Positions 1 through 4,886 of a DNA stretch of 5,424 nucleotides are shown piece by piece. The notes beneath the pieces are model-generated. The model was given only the letters and a program-made list of their open reading frames with translations. It ran no database searches and was not told where the DNA came from. Source of the DNA: Anderseniella sp. (lineage in GTDB: Bacteria; Pseudomonadota; Alphaproteobacteria; Rhizobiales; Aestuariivirgaceae); assembly GCA_013041995.1 (NCBI GenBank), contig JABDRA010000567.1:1-5424 (forward strand), written 5' to 3'. The translations under genes and the position numbers were made by a program. Positions within the stretch are counted from its first letter, which is position 1, and each line of letters begins with the position of its first letter.

Positions 1-709
1 CAGCGTCTATGACCAGAGGATAATTGTTCATCTTCATTTTGCGCCGCGTGTCAGGCAGGGGAAGGCCGGTTTCCGTCAGCCAGATTGCCCAGTTCATCCA
101 GTGCCATTGTTCGTATTCAAGGTCTAAAAGATCGGCGACCGGAAGCTCTTCAAGTTTGATGCCCGCCGCATACCGGTCAAGATATCCAGGCGCGCACACC
201 GGAAACACTTCTTCTTCGAAAAGCAGGATGGACTCGTAACCGGCCCAGTTGCCCTGGCCATGTACGATGGCGATCTGGAAATCGCTGCTGAGCAGGTCCG
301 CCTGCACATCCGTGGTGGTCAGCCGGATTGTGCAGTCGGGATGGCGCGCTTCAAAGCGATGCAAGTGCGGCACCAGCCACATGCCTGCAATGGACGTGTC
401 TGTAACAATCTCCAATTGCTGAAAATCGTCGTCGATGCGGACTTCATCCGCCGCATTGGCCAGGTGGGTAAGGGCAATCGAGACACTGTTTTGAAACAGC
501 TTGCCGCGATCAGTCAGTTGCACGGAGCGATGACCGCGCTGGAACAACGAGACACCCAGACCGGTTTCCAGGCTCCTGATCTGCTGGCTGACCGCCGGTG
601 CGGTGACATTCAGTTCCCTGGCTGCCAGGGCAAAGCTGGACAGCCGTGCCGCCGCCTCGAACGCGATCAGGGGATCAAGGTGCGGTAGTTTCTTTCGAAC
701 ATCCTGCAT
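1..709 (-). CDS. LysR-family transcriptional regulator, GcvA-like (C-terminus cut by window edge)
   Basis: This is a DNA-binding regulator, probably acting on the divergent oxygenase gene. Translated from the ATG at 709-707, it gives 236 residues with no stop before the left edge. The N-terminus is a classic LysR winged helix-turn-helix (about residues 8-66): LIAFEAAARLSSFALAA, then LNVTAPAVSQQIRSLE as the recognition helix, then LFQRGHRSVQLTDRG. The start of a periplasmic-binding-protein-like effector domain follows from about residue 90 (LEIVTDTSIAGMWLVPHL). The pattern LDPLIAFEAAAR...TAPAVSQQIRSLE resembles the GcvA subgroup. LysR proteins usually have about 290-310 residues, so roughly 60-70 C-terminal residues lie outside the window. 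I see no strong Shine-Dalgarno sequence before the start. The head-to-head arrangement with the Rieske gene, 106 bp apart, is the usual layout for a LysR regulator and its target. Family assignment is firm; the inducer is unknown. Confidence 0.93.
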   Translation of the reverse strand, partial: MQDVRKKLPHLDPLIAFEAAARLSSFALAARELNVTAPAVSQQIRSLETGLGVSLFQRGHRSVQLTDRGKLFQNSVSIALTHLANAADEVRIDDDFQQLEIVTDTSIAGMWLVPHLHRFEARHPDCTIRLTTTDVQADLLSSDFQIAIVHGQGNWAGYESILLFEEEVFPVCAPGYLDRYAAGIKLEELPVADLLDLEYEQWHWMNWAIWLTETGLPLPDTRRKMKMNNYPLVIDA

Positions 710-746
710 TAGAGGTTCTTTTCCAAATGCCAAAGAAATGATGTTT

Positions 747-770
747 TGCAGATAGTGTTGGACTAGTGCA
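747..770. promoter_or_regulatory. Imperfect inverted repeat, candidate LysR operator
   Basis: The only obvious dyad between the divergent LysR and Rieske genes has outer arms TGCA (747-750 and 767-770) and inner arms TAGT (753-756) and ACTA (762-765) around a 5-bp centre. The left arm carries one extra base between its two blocks. It sits near the middle of the 106-bp gap, where LysR regulators usually bind (T-N11-A type dyads). The arms are seen directly; the operator role is inferred from position. Confidence 0.4.
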
Positions 771-802
771 GCTTTTGTTATCTGAAATGTCAACTGATCT
801 TT

Positions 803-808
803 AAGGAG
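803..808 (+). promoter_or_regulatory. Shine-Dalgarno site that fixes the Rieske start
   Basis: AAGGAG lies 7 nt before the ATG at 816, an ideal spacing. A GTG at 810 is in frame but only 1 nt from this site, so it is not a plausible start. Confidence 0.8.
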
Positions 809-815
809 CGTGACC

Positions 816-1955
816 ATGGAATCGTCCATACTTGAAAAGCGGAAAGATGATGCTCCGTTTCGGGCAGATCCGGCTGCTTCCTTCACCATGCCTGCGCGCT
901 TTTACACCAGCTCAGAAACCTATGAGCTTGAGAAACAGGCGATCTTTTACCGGACTTGGCACTATGCCGGACACGTGTCGCAGGTCACCGGTCCGGGAAG
1001 CTATTTCACCACTGCCATCCACGAACAGAACATTTTCGTGGCCCGGGGGCGCGACGATGAATTGCGCGCCTTCTACAATGTATGTGCCCATCGCGGCCAT
1101 GAGCTTGTGCAGGGAGCCGGTCAGAAGAATGTCATCACTTGCCCTTACCACGCCTGGGCGTTTGACTTTGAAGGCAATCTTGTCGCTGCACGCAACTCGG
1201 AAAATGTTGCCGGGTTCAACAAGTGCGACTTCGCGCTGAAGCAGATCCGGCTGGAGGTTTTCTGCGGCATGATCATGGTCAATCTTGATCCGGACGCTGT
1301 TTCCTTTGCGCAGCAGTTCAAAGGACTGGAAGACGAGATTCGCCACTATATGCCGTCAGTCGATACACTGGCCTTTGCCCAGCGTGACACATTTGATGTT
1401 GCATCGAACTGGAAAGTACTCGTCGACAATTTCCTGGAGTGTTACCATTGTGCGCCTGCGCACAAGGACTTTGTCGACCTGGTCGACATGAATTCCTATC
1501 GTACAATCACCCACAAGCTCTATTCATCCCAGTGCGCCGCAGCACCGCGCACCACTTCCAGCAATGCCTATTCCTTCGAGCCGGGTGACGTCGACTTCGG
1601 CTATGCGGGCTTTTTCGTCTGGCCGAATTTTACCATCTGGATTTATCCGGGCGAGGCCAATTTGTCGGTCCTGCAGATGAACCCGAAAGATCCGGCCAGA
1701 ACCATCGAGTACCAGGACTGGTTTACGCCTGGTGGTGTGCTGACACCGCAATTGAAGGAGGCAGCCGACTATCAGAAGAATGTCCTGCAACCCGAAGACA
1801 TCGGATTGTGCGAAAGCGTGCAGCGCGGCTTGTGTTCCAGAGGGTATAATCAGGGCCGGTTCATCGTTGATCATGGCAAGACGGAACTGAGCGAACATGC
1901 CGTTCACCATTTTCAGTCCATGGTCATGGAAGCCCTTGGTGTTGAACTGGAGTGA
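816..1955 (+). CDS. Rieske non-heme iron oxygenase alpha subunit, carnitine/betaine monooxygenase (CntA/YeaW/GbcA)-like
   Basis: This is the oxygenase component of a two-component Rieske monooxygenase. It uses O2 and electrons from a separate reductase to oxidise, and typically demethylate or cleave, a small substrate in the cytoplasm. The protein has 379 residues, close to CntA/YeaW (about 370-375). The [2Fe-2S] Rieske motif is C90-x-H92-x16-C109-x2-H112 (CAHRGHE...CPYHAWAF). The mononuclear iron site is N198-W-K...E208-C-Y-H211-x4-H216, with D328 in QPEDIGLCESVQRGL as the likely third ligand. A Glu (E208) stands where ring-hydroxylating dioxygenases have the bridging Asp. As I recall the family, that substitution and the C-terminal ESVQRGL...SRGY pattern mark the quaternary-ammonium group (carnitine, glycine betaine, stachydrine). 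The exact substrate cannot be read from the sequence. The gene is divergent from a LysR regulator. No reductase gene (CntB/GbcB type) is in the window. Confidence 0.93.
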   Translation: MESSILEKRKDDAPFRADPAASFTMPARFYTSSETYELEKQAIFYRTWHYAGHVSQVTGPGSYFTTAIHEQNIFVARGRDDELRAFYNVCAHRGHELVQGAGQKNVITCPYHAWAFDFEGNLVAARNSENVAGFNKCDFALKQIRLEVFCGMIMVNLDPDAVSFAQQFKGLEDEIRHYMPSVDTLAFAQRDTFDVASNWKVLVDNFLECYHCAPAHKDFVDLVDMNSYRTITHKLYSSQCAAAPRTTSSNAYSFEPGDVDFGYAGFFVWPNFTIWIYPGEANLSVLQMNPKDPARTIEYQDWFTPGGVLTPQLKEAADYQKNVLQPEDIGLCESVQRGLCSRGYNQGRFIVDHGKTELSEHAVHHFQSMVMEALGVELE

Positions 1956-1957
1956 CC

Positions 1958-3019
1958 CTACCGGTTAACGGCGAGCAGGCGCGGTCCGCGATCAACCAGC
2001 AAATCCGTCACGCCGGCACCAAGCCACATGCAGACCAGCGCGATCCACGCCGTCAGCGCCAGAACCGCACCGCCGGTCATGCCGGCGCCGACCGCACACC
2101 CGCCTGCCAGCATGGCGCCAAACCCCATCAGGCAAGCGCCGGCTATGTAGCGCGGCATCGGTGCCTGCTCGTTAAATGTCTGGATGTGGAAATCACCCGC
2201 CATGAGGGACGCAATGAAAGACCCGGCAAAGACACCCGGCACAAGGCCCAGCCCGAAGCCCAGCGACAGGTTTGGCTGATTGACCACAGCCATGAGGGTA
2301 TCGGCTGACGGCCCGGTGAAGCTGATGCTTTGAACCGGAACGATATCGAAAGACTGGCTGGCCAGTGTCGCGGTGAACCACCATCCCGCAGTAACCGCAA
2401 TTCCCACCATCAGGCTGGTCGCAATCATCGGGATTGAGAGTTTGTGACGCAGAGCCAGGCCGCCGGCAAGCACCAGTATGGCAAGGCCCGCCGCCAGCCC
2501 GCTATTGTGTGGAAGATGGTCCATCAGGTTTCTGGTCTCAGGCCCGACCAGCCATAACGATGCCAGCTTGAGCCGGGCCGGCGACAGAATGCCCCGCAAG
2601 GATGCCTGGGCCACAACGGTCAGTATCAGGCCGGTTATCAGGGCCCTGAGATTGCCCGTTGCCGACAACACCAGCAACCGGCTGGCACAACCGCGGGCCA
2701 GGATCATGCCCGATCCGAACATCAATCCGCCGATCACCGCGCCAGACAAGGAGCCGGTCGTCGACAGCTGGCGCACGGATGCCACATCCAGAATATCTGC
2801 CGAAAACAGTAGCTGGACACCCAGCAGGGCTGCCCCGAACGCCAGCAGCCACACGGTTGTCTTGGGCCCGAACGAGCCGCGCCAGAACTCGATTGTCGCT
2901 GATCTGAGACAAAACCGGCTGCGCTGTGCTGCAACGCCGAACAGCAAACCTGTGACGCCACCGCCGATCGTGGCGCTGCCGGCATCACTGAAATTTTCTA
3001 TGAGCCAACTCAGGTCCAC
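1958..3019 (-). CDS. YeeE/YedE-family (TsuA-like) sulfur-compound transporter
   Basis: This integral membrane protein of 353 residues belongs to the family (formerly DUF395) whose characterised member YeeE/TsuA imports thiosulfate. It is hydrophobic along nearly its whole length. It has the duplicated architecture of full-length YeeE, with the signatures GLLFGVAAQRSRFCLRSA (C37), ILARGCASRLLV (C111) and LMGFGAMLAGGCAVGAGMTGG (C308). Cysteines at these three places are conserved in YeeE and, as I recall, relay thiosulfate through the channel. The start is a GTG at 3019-3017, supported by GGGAG 6 nt upstream; the ATG at 3032 is out of frame. The stop (TAG, complement of 1958-1960) lies 2 bp from the convergent oxygenase stop. 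The usual TusA-like partner (YeeD/TsuB) is not adjacent. Family is certain; thiosulfate as the substrate is inferred. An FNR-type box lies about 110 bp upstream. Confidence 0.92.
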   Translation of the reverse strand: MDLSWLIENFSDAGSATIGGGVTGLLFGVAAQRSRFCLRSATIEFWRGSFGPKTTVWLLAFGAALLGVQLLFSADILDVASVRQLSTTGSLSGAVIGGLMFGSGMILARGCASRLLVLSATGNLRALITGLILTVVAQASLRGILSPARLKLASLWLVGPETRNLMDHLPHNSGLAAGLAILVLAGGLALRHKLSIPMIATSLMVGIAVTAGWWFTATLASQSFDIVPVQSISFTGPSADTLMAVVNQPNLSLGFGLGLVPGVFAGSFIASLMAGDFHIQTFNEQAPMPRYIAGACLMGFGAMLAGGCAVGAGMTGGAVLALTAWIALVCMWLGAGVTDLLVDRGPRLLAVNR

Positions 3020-3025
3020 CGGGGT

Positions 3026-3030
3026 CTCCC
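3026..3030 (-). promoter_or_regulatory. Shine-Dalgarno site that supports the GTG start of the YeeE gene
   Basis: On the minus strand GGGAG is followed by 6 nt and then GTG at 3019. This supports the GTG start, because no in-frame ATG lies nearby upstream. Confidence 0.6.
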
Positions 3031-3062
3031 ATCGTGCCGGTAATTCCAGTCATGTCAGGAAG

Positions 3063-3077
3063 ATTGCATATCGCAAT
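3063..3077. promoter_or_regulatory. Inverted repeat ATTGC-N5-GCAAT upstream of the YeeE gene
   Basis: A perfect 5-bp dyad with arms at 3063-3067 and 3073-3077 lies 44 bp before the YeeE start and downstream of the FNR-type box. It contains a T-N11-A pattern (TTGC-N5-GCAA), as in LysR sites, but many dimeric repressors bind such sequences. The regulator is unknown, and the regulatory role is inferred from position only. Confidence 0.35.
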
Positions 3078-3129
3078 GCGCTGTCAGTCATCCCGCCATG
3101 ACTTGCTAGCACCGGCGCGCGACATCACC

Positions 3130-3143
3130 TTGATCTGGATCAA
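3130..3143. promoter_or_regulatory. FNR/FnrL/FixK-type binding site
   Basis: TTGATCTGGATCAA matches the FNR/FixK consensus TTGAT-N4-ATCAA at every fixed position, and it is palindromic over 6+6 bases. It lies between the COG3671-like gene (stop at 3179) and the YeeE gene (start at 3019), both on the minus strand, so the natural target is YeeE. Its centre is 117 bp upstream of the GTG. Class II spacing would place the transcription start near 3095. The -10 hexamer at the matching place (around 3102-3108) is poor, so activation is plausible but not shown. Confidence 0.6.
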
Positions 3144-3178
3144 CGCCTGGATCAAACCGGAGGCTTGACGAGCAATTG

Positions 3179-3550
3179 TTACCACAGCCAGGTTTCGACA
3201 TTGGCGACGGGTTTTCCGGCAGATGATGCCTGCAGGCCCTTGACGCATCGAACGATCAGCCACACGGCGACTGCCAGGAGCAGCAGGAAGCCGATACCGA
3301 CGATTATGAGCACGGCGCTGATCAAGGAGTAGAGCAATCCAATCCAGAAGGTTCGGATCGCATAGCGGTAGTGTGTCTGGCTGACCTGATCTGCCTTGCC
3401 CAGATTGATGTAGGCGAATACCAGTCCAAGCAGTGTCGACAGCCCGCCCAACACGAACCCGGCCAGATACAGGATGTAGACAAGGGTCACATTATTCTTG
3501 CCGGGAGCAAGCCAGTCACCGGAACCGGTATGTGCAGGTGTATCAGGCAT
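3179..3550 (-). CDS. Small COG3671/DUF4870-like membrane protein
   Basis: This 123-residue protein has no known biochemical function. A short polar N-terminus (1-20) is followed by a first hydrophobic segment (about 21-48, VTLVYILYLAGFVLGG...). Next comes a polar loop with the signature HYRYAIRTFWIG (60-71). A long hydrophobic stretch (about 68-100) may form two helices, followed by IVRCVKGLQA and a C-terminus ending NVETWLW. The SHYRFQIRTFW-like loop and the WxIVRCVKG and PETWLW endings are, from memory, hallmarks of COG3671 membrane proteins. The length is normal for that family. The ATG at 3550 has AGGAAG about 9 nt upstream. It stands 159 bp upstream of the YeeE gene on the same strand. 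The regulatory sites in that gap suggest separate transcription, though readthrough is possible. Confidence 0.85.
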   Translation of the reverse strand: MPDTPAHTGSGDWLAPGKNNVTLVYILYLAGFVLGGLSTLLGLVFAYINLGKADQVSQTHYRYAIRTFWIGLLYSLISAVLIIVGIGFLLLLAVAVWLIVRCVKGLQASSAGKPVANVETWLW

Positions 3551-3648
3551 GTCAGATTTCTTCCTTTCGTAATGATTGGATGTGATCCGGGAACTTAGAT
3601 CAGCTTAACCAATATTTCGCTCTTGTCATTGTTATCAGCGCCATGGAT

Positions 3649-3677
3649 TTGATCGACACTTGCATCGTACCTATCTA
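3649..3677 (+). promoter_or_regulatory. Possible sigma70-type promoter for the 3709 gene
   Basis: TTGATC (3649-3654), a 17-bp spacer and TATCTA (3672-3677) stand in the gap before the plus-strand unknown gene. They would start transcription about 25 nt before its TTG codon. The hexamer matches are moderate (4/6 and 3/6). Spacing and position are the main support. Confidence 0.3.
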
Positions 3678-3708
3678 AGGAGTTGATAATTCTGAAGGAA
3701 AATCCCTT

Positions 3709-4227
3709 TTGGGTTTTGTGAATGACAATGTCCGGTTTTTGTACCTGACGACAGCGCTGGTGCTGGTCGTGCTGACAGCCCTGCTGTGGCCGCCCGCCAG
3801 GGTGCTGCATTTTGATCGTCCCGAAATGGCTTTTCAAGCGGGGGTTTCCAGATCTATTGATCCAGGGTGCAGGTTGCCTGGCAACGTCGGCAGAATTCAG
3901 TTTAGCCACAATCAAATCAATTGTTCGCATCTGCAATCGATACTGAGGAAAGTCTTCAATCCGGCGGACGCCGTCAACGACGCAAAACTGGATTTGGAAA
4001 GAGGCGCGTTCCGTTTCATTGGAAGGTCCGGCGCACCTCAATCAAAGGTAGTTATACCGGGGATCGAATGTGCGTCCAAAGGCTTGCGGAACGCCCTTTA
4101 TGACAGCACGTGCGTGGTGGTACTGCCGGCAGTGTGCAAGTCATTTCCCGGTTTCGACAAGTACGCCAAAACTTACAACACTGCGCCACTGAACAGCCCG
4201 ACTCACAGCTCCTCGAGCTGCAAATAA
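3709..4227 (+). CDS. Unrecognised protein with one N-terminal membrane segment and six cysteines
   Basis: I do not recognise this family. The open frame gives 172 residues from a TTG at 3709, with AAGGAA ending 8 nt upstream; a GTG at 3718 is an alternative start with worse spacing. Residues about 9-28 (RFLYLTTALVLVVLTALLWP) form a single membrane anchor or signal peptide. The rest is soluble and polar, with cysteines at 54, 72, 121, 135, 143 and 171, all beyond the hydrophobic segment. That would suit disulfides in the periplasm. The tail is Ser/Thr/Pro-rich (NSPTHSSSSCK). Third codon positions lean to G/C, strongly in the membrane segment and more weakly afterwards. This favours coding in this frame over the overlapping minus-strand frame (3595-4041), whose protein is low in hydrophobic order and rich in Q and H. 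It lies divergent from the COG3671-like gene and convergent with the DUF202 gene. It could be a degraded or spurious frame; I judge it slightly more likely real than not. Confidence 0.5.
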   Translation: MGFVNDNVRFLYLTTALVLVVLTALLWPPARVLHFDRPEMAFQAGVSRSIDPGCRLPGNVGRIQFSHNQINCSHLQSILRKVFNPADAVNDAKLDLERGAFRFIGRSGAPQSKVVIPGIECASKGLRNALYDSTCVVVLPAVCKSFPGFDKYAKTYNTAPLNSPTHSSSSCK

Positions 4228-4237
4228 GTCGCAGGCG

Positions 4238-4262
4238 GTTGCCAACTCGCAGACTGGCCAGC
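4238..4262 (+). repeat. Imperfect 25-bp direct repeat, copy 1
   Basis: By eye this copy matches 4820-4844 at 20 of 25 positions. Both begin GTTGCCAAC and end GGCCAGC. The two copies flank the DUF202 gene in the same orientation. The similarity stops at the edges, so chance is possible. Confidence 0.2.
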
Positions 4263-4297
4263 CTGGGGATGAGCAGGTTTCTCAGGAAGTCTGATTG

Positions 4298-4672
4298 TCA
4301 AATCAACCACAAGACAATTGCCGCGCAAACGGCGCCAATGCTCAACAAATGGGCAATCACTGCCAGGTTGCGGTTTGAAACCGGTTCAGCAGTATGAGAA
4401 TCGAGACGCTGTTTTGTCCGCCTGGAATTGATCAGCGCTGTTTGAAACAGGTAAAGCGAAACGATCACAAACACTGTAGCAGCCGACTTTGCGATCCAGG
4501 TTGGTTCCATTGCGCCGAACACCGCCTGCATGCCGACCGCAAGGGCAAGACTTCCAAGTCCGGTCCCCATCCAGCTTGAAAACGTCCTTTCATTTGCAAG
4601 TATGGTTCGATCTTCCGCCCAGTCGGTTCTTTCCTCGGCCAATTCCTGGCTGTCCTGGCTGCTTTCCGGCAT
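4298..4672 (-). CDS. DUF202 (YidH-type) small membrane protein
   Basis: This 124-residue protein is typical in length for DUF202, a family of unknown function in the inner membrane. An acidic N-terminus (ESSQDSQELAEERTDWAED) leads into the signature DRTILANERTFSSWMGTGL (21-39), in which R-T-x-L-A-x-E-R-T is the family hallmark. Three hydrophobic helices follow, at about 36-54, 60-80 and 103-124. The loop between helices 2 and 3 is basic (NSRRTKQR). The ATG at 4672 is preceded by GAGG about 9 nt upstream. The stop faces the convergent unknown gene 70 bp away. Nothing adjacent suggests a pathway. Family assignment is strong; role unknown. Confidence 0.88.
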   Translation of the reverse strand: MPESSQDSQELAEERTDWAEDRTILANERTFSSWMGTGLGSLALAVGMQAVFGAMEPTWIAKSAATVFVIVSLYLFQTALINSRRTKQRLDSHTAEPVSNRNLAVIAHLLSIGAVCAAIVLWLI

Positions 4673-4886
4673 TCACATCAACCTCATATGGATAAAACCA
4701 TTGAACGATCTTCCTGTTGGCTGAGTATTCAGTTCATGCATGGAATAAGCAAGCCGGGATGGTCTTCGGTGTATGGATCTCAACCTCGATGCAGCACGGG
4801 TGTGAGCCTGTTGAAAACAGTTGCCAACCCGCGAGCCGGCCAGCTATCTAGCGGCTTCAGTCAGCCAGAGTATGGACGGGATAGTG
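4673..4886. other. Divergent intergenic region between the DUF202 and MDR genes
   Basis: No convincing gene lies here. The plus-strand open frame from 4688 encodes a low-complexity mixture with no recognisable domain and ends inside the MDR gene. A weak minus-strand promoter for the DUF202 gene is possible: TTGCTT (complement of 4747-4752), a 17-bp spacer and AATACT (complement of 4724-4729). No terminator-like hairpin with a T-run is visible. Confidence 0.4.
4820..4844 (+). repeat. Imperfect 25-bp direct repeat, copy 2
   Basis: This is the partner of 4238-4262, with five mismatches across 25 positions. It lies in the leader region of the MDR gene. Significance is doubtful. Confidence 0.2.

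Noticed and set aside
260..688. Plus-strand open frame of 142 codons
   Set aside because: It lies antisense to the LysR gene, whose protein has clear helix-turn-helix and effector-domain signatures. This product has no recognisable domain.
912..1346. Minus-strand open frame of 144 codons inside the Rieske gene
   Set aside because: It is a shadow of the oxygenase coding frame with no family signature. The same applies to 1524-1910.
2985..3032. Short minus-strand ORF (ATG at 3032, 15 codons) overlapping the YeeE start
   Set aside because: It could be a leader peptide. However, the GGGAG site lies inside it rather than before it, and no own ribosome site is evident, so chance is more likely.
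2478..3101. Plus-strand open frame of 207 codons over the YeeE gene
   Set aside because: The product is rich in R, P, S and A, as expected from the antisense of a GC-rich gene. The YeeE motifs on the other strand are unambiguous.
3583..3602. TGATC-N10-GATCA dyad upstream of the COG3671-like gene
   Set aside because: The arms are only 5 bp, the spacer is long, and it does not match a known site. It is expected by chance at this length.
3595..4041. Minus-strand open frame of 148 codons
   Set aside because: The composition (Q, H, R-rich, no hydrophobic core or motif) looks non-coding. It overlaps the better-supported plus-strand frame at 3709-4227.
4206..4220. Perfect hairpin CAGCTC-CTC-GAGCTG at the end of the unknown gene
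   Set aside because: It lies inside the coding end and is not followed by a T-run, so it is not a convincing intrinsic terminator.
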